The notes: a model not told the origin generated them from the sequence alone. A stretch of 64,000 bases of DNA from Yokenella regensburgei ATCC 49455 (GCF_000735455.1 NZ_JMPS01000010.1:1-64000); one strand, 5' to 3'. Shown: positions 10,626-20,462, counted from the first letter of the stretch. Numbers and translations are program-made.

Positions 10626-10652
10626 ACGGCTCCCAGTGGGAGCCGTTTTTTT
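10626..10652 (+). terminator. Intrinsic terminator after ytfL
   Basis: Perfect stem ACGGCTCCC (10626-10634) and GGGAGCCGT (10638-10646), three-base loop and a run of seven T. Confidence 0.92.
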
Positions 10653-10672
10653 ATCACTACTGCATAGCACGG

Positions 10673-10879
10673 TTAAGCCATCTCAGTTTGCAGACGCATA
10701 ACCTGACGGTTGACTTCGGACATGACGGAAAAGTGCAATTTGTCCTTCACCTTCGGGATAAGAATCTTACCCTTATCAAATTCAAAGGCGCCAACGTCCT
10801 TGATATACAACCGTCCACGGAACAGGATCTTCACGTACTTCGCCACCTGAAGCGCGTTGTAGCGTTGGAAAATTTTCAT
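10673..10879 (-). CDS. ytfK: Stringent-response modulator YtfK
   Basis: 68-residue cytoplasmic DUF1107 protein starting [17 protein letters not shown], nearly identical to E. coli YtfK. In E. coli it favours the ppGpp-synthesis activity of SpoT during phosphate or fatty-acid starvation. An in-frame extension of 22 residues exists upstream, but the ATG at 10879 has GGAG at correct spacing and matches the family start. It is convergent with ytfL and divergent from ytfJ. A candidate -10 on the minus strand (TATAGT, 10962-10967) lies about 85 bases upstream. Confidence 0.95.
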   Translation of the reverse strand: MKIFQRYNALQVAKYVKILFRGRLYIKDVGAFEFDKGKILIPKVKDKLHFSVMSEVNRQVMRLQTEMA

Positions 10880-11201
10880 TCTTTTAACTCCTGCATGTAT
10901 TACGCCCTTGTGGTGCCACAATCGGTCCAACGTGTCAGGGCGCAAAATTTAAAGCCTTGTGACTATAGTTCATAACCGGGAAGTTACCCAGTATGTATAA
11001 GTTTATTTACCTTTTTATTACACTAATTCAGAATTTTCGTTTCAGCCATACGATAAGGGCAGTATAAGACCACATTTTTTTACTGATATGTGCGTTACGC
11101 CGCAAACTGGCATTCGACTTGCGGGTAAAGCCCAAAGATCGCACTTATGCTTAAAGCTCGGACCAAGTGGTCGGATCACCTGCATACAATAAGGAAACAC
11201 C
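10880..11201. promoter_or_regulatory. Divergent ytfK / ytfJ intergenic region
   Basis: 322 bases. Apart from the ytfK -10 candidate at 10962-10967 I see an A+T-rich central part (about 10990-11045) and no clear Pho box, despite the phosphate-starvation link of ytfK. The ytfJ ribosome site is AAGGAAA just before its ATG. No small gene is supported. Confidence 0.35.
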
Positions 11202-11759
11202 ATGACCCTACGTAAGCTGATGGCGATGTCTTTCCTCTTACTGCCGCTGATGGCCTCTGCACATGACTTTAAAGAGGGACAGCGTGTCCCGCCTGTCGGC
11301 ATTGCCGATCGCGGCGAGCTGATGCTTGATAACGATAAGTTTAGCTATAAAAACTGGAACAGCGCGCAGCTGGCAGGAAAAGTTCGCGTGATCCAGCACA
11401 TCGCCGGGCGCACCTCTGCCAAAGAGAAGAATGCGACAATGATTGAGGCCATCAAGGCGGCGAAATTCCCGCATGACCGCTATCAAACCACCACCATTGT
11501 GAACACCGATGACGCCATTCCAGGCTCCGGCATGTTCGTGCGTAGCAGTCTTGAGAGCAATAAGAAGCTCTATCCGTGGTCACAGTTCATCGTCGACAGC
11601 AACGGTCTGGCACGTAAAGCCTGGCAACTGGATGAAGGGAGTTCAGCCATCGTGGTACTGGATAAAGACGGCCGCGTCCAGTGGGTCAAAGACGGCGCTC
11701 TGACCCAGGATGACGTGCAGCAGGTGATCGCCCTGCTGCATAAGCTTTTGAATAATTAA
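11202..11759 (+). CDS. ytfJ: Periplasmic thioredoxin-fold protein YtfJ
   Basis: 185-residue secreted protein with a signal peptide (cleavage after A-S-A near residue 20) followed by a YtfJ-family thioredoxin-like domain. The family has no CxxC redox pair and none is present here, so thiol-disulfide exchange is unlikely. It is over 80 percent alike to E. coli YtfJ by eye. Function is unknown. Its stop codon overlaps the end of the convergent cysQ gene by four bases. Confidence 0.92.
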   Translation: MTLRKLMAMSFLLLPLMASAHDFKEGQRVPPVGIADRGELMLDNDKFSYKNWNSAQLAGKVRVIQHIAGRTSAKEKNATMIEAIKAAKFPHDRYQTTTIVNTDDAIPGSGMFVRSSLESNKKLYPWSQFIVDSNGLARKAWQLDEGSSAIVVLDKDGRVQWVKDGALTQDDVQQVIALLHKLLNN

Positions 11760-12496
11760 AAAATAGAAACGCGAAAACCGGGGTTAAGGAACGATTCACG
11801 CGGGGTATAGTCGAGCGGCTTGCCCTGCCAGTCGTGAACATGTGCTCCGGCCGCAGCAGCGACCGCGTGACCGGCTGCCGTATCCCAGATATTGGTCGGC
11901 CCGAAGCGCGGATAGAGCTGCGCCTGCCCTTCCGCCACCAGACAGAACTTCAGCGACGAGCCGATAGAGGTCGTCTGGTGATCGCCCAGCTGCTCAAGAT
12001 ACTCCTTCAGCTCATTATCCGAATGTGAGCGGCTAATTACCACCAGCGGCGGCCGGGCATCGCGAACCTGAATCTGTTTATGGACCCCGCATTCATCCTT
12101 CCAGGCTTTACCTTCCGCCGCGCTGTACATCACTTTCATTACCGGGGCATACACCACGCCCAGCACCGCTTTGCCCTTCTCAATCAGGGCAATATTGACG
12201 GTAAACTCGCCGTTACGTTTGATGAACTCTTTGGTGCCGTCCAGCGGGTCCACCAGCCAGTAGCGCTGCCAGTGCTGGCGTTCTTCAAAACCTTGTGGAG
12301 CCTCTTCAGACAGCACGGGAATATCCGGAGTCAACGCGTTCAGGCCCGCGAGGATCACCCGATGTGCGGCAATGTCTGCCGCCGTCACCGGCGAGTCATC
12401 CTGCTTGTGGCTTATCGCCATCGGCTGTGCTCCGTCGTACACCTGCATGATGGCGTCACCCGCCTCTCGCGCAAGCCGACAAATCTTCTCTAACAT
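11756..12496 (-). CDS. cysQ: 3'(2'),5'-bisphosphate nucleotidase CysQ
   Basis: Lithium-sensitive, magnesium-dependent phosphatase that converts the toxic sulfate-assimilation by-product PAP to AMP. Inositol monophosphatase-family motifs are present: the metal ligands [14 protein letters not shown] and the late WDTAAGHA motif. 246 residues, as in E. coli. The start [14 protein letters not shown] at 12496 follows GAGAGGTGGG; a GTG six bases further upstream is in frame but less likely. Confidence 0.96.
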   Translation of the reverse strand: MLEKICRLAREAGDAIMQVYDGAQPMAISHKQDDSPVTAADIAAHRVILAGLNALTPDIPVLSEEAPQGFEERQHWQRYWLVDPLDGTKEFIKRNGEFTVNIALIEKGKAVLGVVYAPVMKVMYSAAEGKAWKDECGVHKQIQVRDARPPLVVISRSHSDNELKEYLEQLGDHQTTSIGSSLKFCLVAEGQAQLYPRFGPTNIWDTAAGHAVAAAAGAHVHDWQGKPLDYTPRESFLNPGFRVSIF

Positions 12497-12684
12497 ACCC
12501 ACCTCTCGTGGTCGCTTTAGCGTTAACCTATTGTTTTAGTTATATCGTATCGCAGAAAATTCCGCTATCTGTGAAGCGTTGCCATTTTCCCGGATCTCTT
12601 TTCTGGCAAGATTCACAATTCTGTAAGCAACAAGATGTATTTACATTTGCTTTTGTGCCCTGGATCGACAATAGGATGCCTCTG

Positions 12685-14628
12685 ATGATTAAGTTTAGCG
12701 CAACGCTCCTGGCCACGCTGATTGCTGCCAGCGTGCAGGCCGCCACCGTGGACCTCCGTATCATGGAAACCACGGATTTACATAGCAACATGATGGACTT
12801 CGATTATTACAAAGACAGCGCAACCGAGAAGTTTGGCCTGGTGCGTACCGCAAGCCTCATCAACGAGGCTCGTGGCGAAGTCAAAAACAGCGTTCTGGTA
12901 GATAACGGGGATTTAATCCAGGGCAGTCCGCTTGGCGATTACATGGCGGCAAAAGGGCTGAAAACCGGAGATGTGCACCCGGTTTACAAGGCGATGAATA
13001 CCCTCGATTATGCGGTGGGCAACCTCGGCAACCATGAATTCAACTATGGCCTTGAGTTCCTGCATAAGGCGCTGGCCGGGGCGAAATTCCCTTACGTCAA
13101 CGCCAACATCATCGACGTGAAAACCGGCAAGCCGTTGTTCACGCCGTATATCATCAAAGAGACGAAGGTTCAGGATAGCGACGGAAAACCCCAGACGCTG
13201 CGCATTGGCTATATCGGCTTTGTTCCGCCGCAGATAATGACCTGGGATAAGGCCAACCTGAGCGGCAAAGTGACCGTCAACGACATCACCGAAACCGCCC
13301 GCCACTATGTTCCGGAAATGCGGGCGAAAGGCGCAGATCTGGTGGTCGTGGTTGCCCACTCAGGGCTCTCCGCCGACCCTTATCAGGCAATGGCGGAAAA
13401 CTCCGTCTACTACCTGAGCCAGGTTCCGGGCGTTGATACCATCCTGTTTGGCCACGCCCACGCGGTCTTCCCCGGTAAAGATTTTGCCAGCATCAAAGGC
13501 GCTGACATCGAGAAAGGTCTGCTGAACGGCGTACCAGCAGTAATGCCGGGGATGTGGGGCGACCATCTCGGCGTGGTCGATTTGGTGCTGAACAACGACA
13601 GCGGCAAATGGCAGGTGGCGAAAGCGAAAGCCGAAGCTCGCCCAATTTACGACGCGGTCGCCAAAAAATCGCTGGCGGCAGAAGACGCAAAACTGGTGAA
13701 CATCCTCAAAGAGGATCACGACGGTACGCGGAAATTCGTCAGCAAACCTATCGGTAAAGCCGCCGATAACATGTACAGCTATCTGGCGCTGGTGCAGGAC
13801 GACCCCACCGTGAAGGTGGTCAACATGGCGCAGAAAGCCTATGTTGAACACTTTATCCAGGGCGACCCGGATCTGGCGAAACTGCCGGTGCTCTCTGCCG
13901 CCGCGCCTTTTAAAGTGGGCGGACGTAAGAACGATCCGGCAAGTTTTGTTGAAGTGGAAAAAGGTCAACTCACCTTCCGTAACGCCGCCGATCTCTACCT
14001 CTACCCGAACACGCTTATTGTGGTGAAAGCGAGCGGTAAAGAAGTGAAGGAGTGGCTGGAGTGCTCTGCCGGGCAGTTCAACCAGATTGACGTCAACAGC
14101 AGCAAGCCGCAGTCGCTGATTAACTGGGACGGCTTCCGCACCTATAACTTCGACGTGATCGACGGCGTGAAGTACCAGATTGACGTGTCACAGCCGGCTC
14201 GTTACGACGGGGAATGCCAGAGCCTTAACCCGAAAGCCGAGCGTATTAAAAATCTGACCTTCAACGGCAAGCCGATTGACCCGAACGCCATGTTCCTCGT
14301 CGCCACCAACAACTACCGCGCCTACGGCGGCAAGTTTGCCGGTACCGGCGACAGCCACATCGCCTTCGCTTCTCCGGACGAAAACCGCTCGGTGCTGGCT
14401 TCATGGATTGCGGCAGAGACGAAGCGCACCGGAGAAATTCATCCGGCGGCAAACAATAACTGGCGCCTGGCACCTATCCACAGCAACACGCCGTTGGATA
14501 TTCGCTTCGAAACCTCTCCTTCAGAGAAAGCGGCCGCGTTCATCAAGGCCAACGCGCAGTATCCAATGAAGCAGGTTGCAACCGACGATATTGGTTTTGC
14601 GGTGTATCAGCTTGATTTGAGCAAGTAA
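12685..14628 (+). CDS. cpdB: 2',3'-cyclic-nucleotide 2'-phosphodiesterase / 3'-nucleotidase CpdB
   Basis: Periplasmic bifunctional enzyme that lets cells use extracellular cyclic and 3'-nucleotides. 647 residues, equal to E. coli CpdB. Signal peptide ends after S-V-Q-A at about residue 19. The metallophosphatase domain shows the dimetal motifs [24 protein letters not shown] and GHAHAVFPG; the second half is the 5_nucleotid_C domain. The ATG at 12685 with AGGA upstream is chosen over an ATG nine bases earlier and a much longer frame. The stop lies three bases from that of convergent ytfH. Confidence 0.97.
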   Translation: MIKFSATLLATLIAASVQAATVDLRIMETTDLHSNMMDFDYYKDSATEKFGLVRTASLINEARGEVKNSVLVDNGDLIQGSPLGDYMAAKGLKTGDVHPVYKAMNTLDYAVGNLGNHEFNYGLEFLHKALAGAKFPYVNANIIDVKTGKPLFTPYIIKETKVQDSDGKPQTLRIGYIGFVPPQIMTWDKANLSGKVTVNDITETARHYVPEMRAKGADLVVVVAHSGLSADPYQAMAENSVYYLSQVPGVDTILFGHAHAVFPGKDFASIKGADIEKGLLNGVPAVMPGMWGDHLGVVDLVLNNDSGKWQVAKAKAEARPIYDAVAKKSLAAEDAKLVNILKEDHDGTRKFVSKPIGKAADNMYSYLALVQDDPTVKVVNMAQKAYVEHFIQGDPDLAKLPVLSAAAPFKVGGRKNDPASFVEVEKGQLTFRNAADLYLYPNTLIVVKASGKEVKEWLECSAGQFNQIDVNSSKPQSLINWDGFRTYNFDVIDGVKYQIDVSQPARYDGECQSLNPKAERIKNLTFNGKPIDPNAMFLVATNNYRAYGGKFAGTGDSHIAFASPDENRSVLASWIAAETKRTGEIHPAANNNWRLAPIHSNTPLDIRFETSPSEKAAAFIKANAQYPMKQVATDDIGFAVYQLDLSK

Positions 14629-14631
14629 ACC

Positions 14632-15012
14632 TTATGCCGGACGACGCTTCTCCAGCACGTCCGGCAAATTCACTTCGATCCAGTCCGCCAGAGCGGCAAC
14701 CTTCTCACTCACCTGTTCACCCAGCGCCGTCAGACTATATTCAACATGGGGCGGTACAACCGGATAAGAGATCCGGTTGATAAAGCCATCCTGTTCCAGC
14801 GCCTGTAATGACTGCGCGAGCATTTTTTCGCTAACGCCGCCCATCTTGCGGCGCAGGTCGCTGAAGCGGTGCGTGCCTTCCCGCAGAGCCACCAGAATCA
14901 GCACGCCCCAGCGGCTGGTGACGTGTTTTAGCACATCCCGCGATGGGCACTGTTCTGCAAACAGATTACCGTTTCGCATCTGTTCGCTGAGGGTCGGGAT
15001 CGTTGTTTTCAT
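14632..15012 (-). CDS. ytfH: HxlR-family transcriptional regulator YtfH
   Basis: 126-residue winged-helix regulator of the HxlR (MarR-like) family. Contains the family signature CPSRDVLKHVTSRWG followed by the recognition helix (FSDLRRKMGGVSEKMLAQSL). The single cysteine C22 is typical of redox-sensing members such as QorR, YodB and HypR. It is divergent from qorB, a quinone reductase, so redox or electrophile control of qorB is a reasonable inference. A hairpin GCCGGACG/CGTCCGGC (14636-14643, 14658-14665) lies inside its last codons, near the cpdB stop. Confidence 0.93.
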   Translation of the reverse strand: MKTTIPTLSEQMRNGNLFAEQCPSRDVLKHVTSRWGVLILVALREGTHRFSDLRRKMGGVSEKMLAQSLQALEQDGFINRISYPVVPPHVEYSLTALGEQVSEKVAALADWIEVNLPDVLEKRRPA

Positions 15013-15096
15013 ACTTACCTTTTTGTACGTACTTACTAAAAGTTAGTTATGGTGCTAGCGTAGCACAACATTCAATGAACACGAAGGAGTCCTCCC
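15013..15096. promoter_or_regulatory. ytfH / qorB divergent promoter with possible HxlR operator
   Basis: 84 bases. Contains the perfect palindrome GTACGTAC (15025-15032), followed by ACTTACTAAAAGTTAGT with an ACTT/AAGT dyad. GTAC-containing dyads are typical operators of redox-sensing HxlR proteins, so this is the likely YtfH site. Confidence 0.5.
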
Positions 15097-15951
15097 ATGA
15101 TCGCGATTACCGGTGCAACCGGCCAGCTTGGCCAGCACGTCATTAGTGAACTGCTTAAAACCGTCGCCGCCAGCCAGATTGTGGCGATTGTCCGTAACCC
15201 GGCAAAAGCGCAGGCGCTAAGCCAGCAGGGTATTGTCGTACGGCCTGGTGATTACAACGACCTGCCTGCGCTGACCGCCGCGCTGCAGGGCGTTGATAAG
15301 CTGCTGCTTATCTCCTCAAGCGAAGTCGGCAAACGTGCCGCCCAGCATCACAACGTGATTGAAGCCGCGAAAGCGGCCGGTGTGAAATTCATCGCCTACA
15401 CCAGCCTGCTGCATGCCGACCGCTCCCCGCTGGGTCTGCACACCGAGCATGTTGAAACCGAAAACGAACTGGCGAAATCCGGGATCCCTTATGCTCTGCT
15501 GCGTAACGGCTGGTACACCGAAAACTATCTCGCCAGTGCACCGCCTGCGCTTGAGCACGGTGTGTTTATTGGCGCTGCGGGGGAAGGCAAAATCGCCTCC
15601 GCAACGCGCGCAGACTATGCCGCCGCCGCCGCCCGAGTGATGAGCCAGGGCGATCACGCCGGAAAAGTGTATGAGCTGGCGGGCGACAACGCCTGGACTC
15701 TGAGCGACCTTGCCGCTGAACTCAGCAAGCAGAGCGGTAAAAACGTGGTGTACCAGAACATGAGCGAAGCCGACTTCGCCGCCGCGCTGAAGAGCGTGGG
15801 CCTGCCCGCCGGGCTTGCCGATATGCTGGCTGATTCCGACACTGGCGCATCCAAAGGCGGGTTGTTTGATGACAGCCGTACCCTGAGCGCGCTGACCGGT
15901 CGCCCAACGACCCCGCTTGCCGCAAGCGTTAAAAGCCTGCTGGCGCACTGA
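15097..15951 (+). CDS. qorB: NAD(P)H:quinone oxidoreductase 2 (QorB)
   Basis: NmrA-like short-chain dehydrogenase of 284 residues that reduces quinones with NADPH. The Rossmann motif T-G-A-T-G-Q-L-G is at residues 5-12; the rest aligns along its length with E. coli QorB (YtfG, 286 residues). The C-terminal few residues differ. AAGGAG precedes the ATG. It is divergent from ytfH, its probable regulator. Confidence 0.95.
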   Translation: MIAITGATGQLGQHVISELLKTVAASQIVAIVRNPAKAQALSQQGIVVRPGDYNDLPALTAALQGVDKLLLISSSEVGKRAAQHHNVIEAAKAAGVKFIAYTSLLHADRSPLGLHTEHVETENELAKSGIPYALLRNGWYTENYLASAPPALEHGVFIGAAGEGKIASATRADYAAAAARVMSQGDHAGKVYELAGDNAWTLSDLAAELSKQSGKNVVYQNMSEADFAAALKSVGLPAGLADMLADSDTGASKGGLFDDSRTLSALTGRPTTPLAASVKSLLAH

Positions 15952-16023
15952 TAAGCGGTTATTTTTGTAGCATCCCACCGGGTCATCTCCGATAATGAAA
16001 ACGTGACCCGCGTGGAGGTAGCT

Positions 16024-16848
16024 GTGCAAGGTGTTCCGGACCAGTTTATCGATGAGAGAGACAGCGCGCGCTTTCGCCATCTGGCGGAGGTGCCCGGCGT
16101 TGAGCTGTATCATGCGCATATTTCCCGTTATGCCTTTGAACCCCATACCCACGAAGCCTTTGGTATTGGCGCCATCGAAATGGGCGCCGAGCGTTTTCGC
16201 TACCGCGGGACACAGCATGTCGCCCCGGTGAATTCCGTCGTCACCATGAACCCCGATGAACTGCACACCGGCGAAGCGGAAACCAGTGAGGGCTGGCGCT
16301 ATCGGATGGTTTACCTTGAACCCGACCTGCTTGAAGAGGTCACCGGAATACGCCACTGGTGGTTCAGCGACGTTGTGCGTTTGGATCCGCTGCGCTCTCA
16401 GCAGCTCTGCGGCCTGATCTACGGCCTGTGGAACAGCAATGATGCGCTGGCGCAAAAAGGGATGCTGCTCGACCTTATCGATACCTTCCGCCCGCTCGCC
16501 GAGCACGCCCCGCAGCGCCCGGAGGCCGCCCATCGTTTCGACAGGGTGAGAGAGTATTTGCACGATAACTACATGCATGCCGTAACGCTCGATGAGCTGG
16601 CGCAGGTGGTGTCACTCAGCCCGTACCATTTTCAACGTCAGTTCAAAGCTCATTTCCACGTCACTCCGCATCAGATGCTAATGGCGGTGCGCCTGTGGCG
16701 GGCGAAGATTTTCCTCACCCATGGTATGCCTGCCGCCGAAGTGGCCGCTGCCACCGGGCTTGTCGATCAGTCACACCTTACCCGCGCCTTTACCCATCGC
16801 TACGGCATTACCCCGGTGCGCTACCAGAAGCAGGTCATCCGGCGCTAA
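16024..16848 (+). CDS. AraC-family transcriptional regulator
   Basis: Regulator of 274 residues, not in this position in E. coli K-12. An N-terminal cupin domain (about residues 15-150, with HISRYAFEPHTHEAFGIG) is followed by a C-terminal pair of AraC helix-turn-helix motifs (about 175-272; the first includes DELAQVVSLSPYHFQRQF, the second RAFTHRYGITPVRYQ). The chosen start is GTG 16024, five bases after GGAGG; another GTG at 16003 is possible. It stands between qorB and ytfF, same strand as both, and probably controls one of these neighbours; the ligand is unknown. Confidence 0.88.
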   Translation: MQGVPDQFIDERDSARFRHLAEVPGVELYHAHISRYAFEPHTHEAFGIGAIEMGAERFRYRGTQHVAPVNSVVTMNPDELHTGEAETSEGWRYRMVYLEPDLLEEVTGIRHWWFSDVVRLDPLRSQQLCGLIYGLWNSNDALAQKGMLLDLIDTFRPLAEHAPQRPEAAHRFDRVREYLHDNYMHAVTLDELAQVVSLSPYHFQRQFKAHFHVTPHQMLMAVRLWRAKIFLTHGMPAAEVAAATGLVDQSHLTRAFTHRYGITPVRYQKQVIRR

Positions 16849-16921
16849 TGCGCAATCTCATACAATACGCTTATGGTTCTGCCACCTACACTTGCTGCAT
16901 TCAATGTGAAGGTGGTTAAAG

Positions 16922-17890
16922 ATGATAAGTGGTGTGCTGTACGCCCTGCTCGCGGGGCTGATGTGGGGGTTAATTTTCGTCGGGCCGCTAATTGTGCCGG
17001 AATACCCGGCCGTCCTGCAGTCGATGGGACGCTATGTGGCGTTGGGCGTCATCGCCGTGCCGCTGGCCTGGTTTGGCCGCCACCGCCTGCGTCAGCTCAC
17101 TCGCCACGACTGGGGCACCGCCATCGGTTTAACCATGCTCGGCAACCTGGTGTACTACTTCTGCCTTGCCAGCGCTATTCAGCGCGCCGGAGCGCCGGTC
17201 TCCACTATGATAATCGGTACGCTGCCGGTGGTGATCCCGGTGTTTGCCAACCTGCTCTACAGCCAGCGCGACGGTAAACTGCCGTGGCGGCGTTTAATGC
17301 CATCATTGGTGTTTATGGCGCTGGGATTGATATGCGTGAACGTCGCGGAACTGCGGCACGGGCTGCCGGATTTCAGCTGGTGGCGCTATGGCTCCGGCGT
17401 GGCACTGGCGCTGGTTTCCGTCGTCTGCTGGGCGTGGTATGCGCTGCGCAATGCGCGCTGGCTGCGGGAGAACCCGGATAAACCGCCAATGATGTGGGCG
17501 ACGGCCCAGGCGCTGGTCACTCTGCCGGTGTCGCTGGTGGGATACGTCGTAGCCTGCCTCTGGCTTGGCACTCATGCGGTTGAGTTCCCGCTGCCGTTTG
17601 GCCCGCGCCCGCTGGTCTTTGTGACCCTGATGCTGGTGATTGCGGTGCTCTGCTCGTGGGTGGGTGCGCTGTGCTGGAACATTGCCAGCCAGCGGCTGCC
17701 GACGGTGATCGTCGGGCCGCTGATTGTCTTTGAGACGCTGGCAGGACTGCTTTATACCTTCCTGCTGCGCCAGAGCCTGCCGCCGATGTTAACCTTAAGC
17801 GGTATCCTGCTGCTGGTTATCGGCGTGGTGGTAGCGGTGAGGGCGAAGCCGGCTAAGCCTGCCGTCGCCCCACTCGCTCAGGAACTCTGA
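16922..17890 (+). CDS. ytfF: EamA-family inner-membrane transporter YtfF
   Basis: 322-residue protein with ten predicted membrane helices in two EamA repeats (about 1-140 and 150-310), opening MISGVLYALLAGLMWGLIF exactly as E. coli YtfF. Drug/metabolite transporter superfamily; substrate unknown. AAGGTGG lies just upstream of the ATG. The AraC-family gene ends 73 bases upstream on the same strand, so the pair may be co-transcribed. The 3' end meets the convergent chemoreceptor gene with only three bases between stops. Confidence 0.92.
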   Translation: MISGVLYALLAGLMWGLIFVGPLIVPEYPAVLQSMGRYVALGVIAVPLAWFGRHRLRQLTRHDWGTAIGLTMLGNLVYYFCLASAIQRAGAPVSTMIIGTLPVVIPVFANLLYSQRDGKLPWRRLMPSLVFMALGLICVNVAELRHGLPDFSWWRYGSGVALALVSVVCWAWYALRNARWLRENPDKPPMMWATAQALVTLPVSLVGYVVACLWLGTHAVEFPLPFGPRPLVFVTLMLVIAVLCSWVGALCWNIASQRLPTVIVGPLIVFETLAGLLYTFLLRQSLPPMLTLSGILLLVIGVVVAVRAKPAKPAVAPLAQEL

Positions 17891-17893
17891 GAC

Positions 17894-19546
17894 TTAGAAC
17901 GTTTCCCAGTTCGCTTCGGATGCGCTCAGTGGCGGTTTGCTTTTGGCCGCCGCAACCGTTCTCACCGGCGCGCTTCTCTGGCCCGCAGTACGGTTGATTT
18001 TGAACACCGCCACCGTCTGATTCAGACGTGATGACTGATCTTCCAGCGCTGCGGCTGCCGCAGCGGACTCTTCCACCAGCGAGGCGTTCTGCTGGGTCAC
18101 GCGGTCCATCTCGGCAATCGCCTGACCCACCTGATCGATACCCCGGCTCTGTTCGTCAGACGCAGACGCAATTTCCGCCATGATGTCGTTTACACGGGTC
18201 ACCGAGTTAACGATTTCTTCCATGGTTTCCCCGGCTTCGTGAACCAGCGTCGAACCGGTATTCACACGTTCTACAGAGGCGTCGATAAGCGATTTAATCT
18301 CTTTCGCCGCCTGGGCACTACGCTGAGCCAGCGTACGAACTTCCCCGGCGACCACCGCAAAACCGCGTCCCTGCTCGCCCGCACGCGCCGCTTCTACCGC
18401 CGCGTTCAGGGCCAGAATGTTGGTCTGGAAAGCGATGCCGTCAATAACGCTGGTTATCTGTGAGATTTGGCCAGAGCTGCGGGCGATGTCGTCCATGGTA
18501 CGCACCACGCCATCCACCACTTCACCACCTTTTGCCGCCGTTTTTGATGCCGTCAGCGCCAGGCTTGAAGCCTGACGGGCATTATCGGCGTTCTGTTTCA
18601 CCGTTGCGGTCAGTTGCTCCATGCTGGCAGCGGTTTCTTCCAGCGAGGCGGCCTGCTGCTCGGTACGGGAAGAGAGGTCATTGCTGCCGGCAGAGATTTC
18701 GCCGGCACCGGTATAGATAGTATCTGCCCCTTCGCGCACGACGGTCACGGTATTCGCCAGCGACTGCTGCATCTCGCGCACGTTACGCGCCAGCAGCGCC
18801 ATTTCGTTGCTGCCATCGACGTTAATCGGATGAGTCAGATCGCCGGCGGCAATTTGACGAATATGATCCATCACCAGGTGTAACGGCTTCAGCAGTACGC
18901 GCTGCATGGCCAGCCAGCTGGTAATAATCACGGCAACCACGAGGACTATCACCGAAGCCAGCACCCACATGATGCGGGTATAGGCATTGTTATTATCTTC
19001 GATACCCTGATGGGTCAGCGCAGCCTGGGCTTCACGCCACTCGCGATACACTTCCTGCATTGCCTGCTGTTTCTTTTCGGCATTCTCTTTGAACATATCT
19101 TCGAGTTTGCCCTGCGCCAGCAGCACGTTCATACGGGCCAGCGTTTTGGAGTAGATCCCGTACTGCTCTTCCAGACGATCGGTAATTTTCTCATCCATAC
19201 CCGGGGTTTCTGGCAGCGCGTAGTACTTGTCGTAGTGATCTTTCGCTTCCGCCAGCAGCGCGTTGGCACCGTTAACCAGCTCGGTCAGCTGAGCACCGTT
19301 GATCTCGTTCGCCATACTGCTCTGCAGGCGCAGCATCCCACGGTTAAGCGTGACGCGCGCCTGGTTGAGGCTGATCCATGCGTCGGTAAATTCCGCCACG
19401 TTCTGGCTGGAGAGCTGCGACACAGAGAAGCTCTGTTTGTCGTTGTTCAGGGCGTTGATAAATACGCCCGCAGAAAAGAGCTGCATCACGCCAAGCGCGA
19501 GCAGGACCGATATCAGTAGGGTAATGACTTTTATACGTTTGAACAT
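17894..19546 (-). CDS. Methyl-accepting chemotaxis protein, Tsr/Tar-like amino-acid receptor
   Basis: 550-residue transmembrane chemoreceptor: first membrane helix (about 8-28), periplasmic four-helix sensor, second helix (about 190-212), HAMP and a cytoplasmic coiled coil with the signalling tip [21 protein letters not shown]-type hairpin. It ends in NWETF, the CheR/CheB docking pentapeptide, so it is a high-abundance type receptor. The amino-acid-contacting arginines of Tsr are kept at R64, R69 and R73, so the ligand is likely an amino acid. It is closest to Tsr by eye but lies between ytfF and ytfE, where E. coli K-12 has no receptor. A sigma-28 promoter lies upstream. Confidence 0.94.
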   Translation of the reverse strand: MFKRIKVITLLISVLLALGVMQLFSAGVFINALNNDKQSFSVSQLSSQNVAEFTDAWISLNQARVTLNRGMLRLQSSMANEINGAQLTELVNGANALLAEAKDHYDKYYALPETPGMDEKITDRLEEQYGIYSKTLARMNVLLAQGKLEDMFKENAEKKQQAMQEVYREWREAQAALTHQGIEDNNNAYTRIMWVLASVIVLVVAVIITSWLAMQRVLLKPLHLVMDHIRQIAAGDLTHPINVDGSNEMALLARNVREMQQSLANTVTVVREGADTIYTGAGEISAGSNDLSSRTEQQAASLEETAASMEQLTATVKQNADNARQASSLALTASKTAAKGGEVVDGVVRTMDDIARSSGQISQITSVIDGIAFQTNILALNAAVEAARAGEQGRGFAVVAGEVRTLAQRSAQAAKEIKSLIDASVERVNTGSTLVHEAGETMEEIVNSVTRVNDIMAEIASASDEQSRGIDQVGQAIAEMDRVTQQNASLVEESAAAAAALEDQSSRLNQTVAVFKINRTAGQRSAPVRTVAAAKSKPPLSASEANWETF

Positions 19547-19586
19547 CTGTCGCCTTTCAGGTTGCAGGATAGTGTCTGGAGACTAT

Positions 19587-19613
19587 CTATCGGCAGTCGT
19601 TCCTGGTTGTTTA
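19587..19613 (-). promoter_or_regulatory. Sigma-28 (FliA) type promoter of the chemoreceptor
   Basis: On the minus strand: TAAA, 15 bases, GCCGATAG, against the consensus TAAA-N15-GCCGATAA, one mismatch. It ends 40 bases before the start codon. Confidence 0.85.
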
Positions 19614-19734
19614 ATGCTGTTTCCAGGCCGTCTGCGGCAGAAAGGCATTTTTTCAATGCAGTTCAGGACGTTAGCACTTAAAGTTTTTTTGTGACGTAGC
19701 TCGCAAAACACACTGCCTCAAAAGGGGTATAGCG

Positions 19735-19765
19735 TTGACTTAAAGATGCATTTAAAATACATCTT
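19735..19765 (+). promoter_or_regulatory. ytfE promoter with NsrR operator
   Basis: NsrR-type 11-1-11 inverted repeat AAGATGCATTT-A-AAATACATCTT at 19743-19765, with one mismatch between halves and matching the NsrR consensus. A -35 TTGACT lies directly upstream (19735-19740), so the operator covers the spacer and -10 region and would block RNA polymerase. Confidence 0.88.
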
Positions 19766-19791
19766 ATATTGTTAATGATGAGGTAACTGCT

Positions 19792-20454
19792 ATGGCCTTC
19801 CGTGACCAACCTTTAGGTGAACTGGCGCTCTCTATTCCTCGCGCTTCTGCGTTGTTCCGTAAATACGATATGGATTACTGCTGCGGAGGCAAGCAGACGC
19901 TGGAGCGAGCCGCGACGCGTAAAGCGCTGGATCTTGATGTCATCGAAGCCGAACTGGCGGCGCTTGCCGGGCAACCGGTAGAGAAAGACTGGCGCGCCGC
20001 GCCGCTTAGCGAAATCATCGACCACATCATTGTGCGCTATCACGACCGCCACCGCGAGCAGCTCCCGGAGCTGATTCTGCAGGCAACCAAAGTCGAGCGC
20101 GTTCACGCCGATAAGCCTAACGTGCCGCGCGGCCTGACCAAGTACCTGACCATGCTGCACCAGGAGCTTTCCAGCCACATGATGAAAGAGGAGCAGATCC
20201 TGTTCCCGATGATTAAACAGGGCATGGGAAGCCAGGCGATGGGGCCTATCAGCGTGATGGAGAGCGAACATGATGAAGCGGGTGAACTGCTGGAAGTGAT
20301 TAAGCACACCACTCAGAATGTGACTCCACCGCCGGAAGCCTGCACGACGTGGAGAGCAATGTACAACGGGATTAACGAGATGATCGACGATCTGATGGAA
20401 CACATCAGTCTTGAGAATAACGTGCTGTTCCCACGCGCGTTGCGCGGCGAGTAG
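19792..20454 (+). CDS. ytfE: Di-iron iron-sulfur cluster repair protein YtfE (RIC)
   Basis: 220-residue cytoplasmic protein needed to repair iron-sulfur clusters damaged by nitric oxide and peroxide. An N-terminal ScdA-like domain holds the C-C pair at Y-C-C-G-G (about residues 29-33); the C-terminal hemerythrin-like domain provides the histidine and glutamate ligands of a di-iron centre (HHRE-type [41 protein letters not shown]). Expression is expected to be NsrR-repressed through the operator upstream, and nsrR is also in this window. Confidence 0.96.
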   Translation: MAFRDQPLGELALSIPRASALFRKYDMDYCCGGKQTLERAATRKALDLDVIEAELAALAGQPVEKDWRAAPLSEIIDHIIVRYHDRHREQLPELILQATKVERVHADKPNVPRGLTKYLTMLHQELSSHMMKEEQILFPMIKQGMGSQAMGPISVMESEHDEAGELLEVIKHTTQNVTPPPEACTTWRAMYNGINEMIDDLMEHISLENNVLFPRALRGE

Positions 20455-20462
20455 CGCTTTTT

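Noticed and set aside
15316-16578. 420-codon antisense frame across qorB and the AraC gene
   Set aside because: It is a shadow of two well-supported genes on the other strand with high GC third positions; its translation resembles no family.
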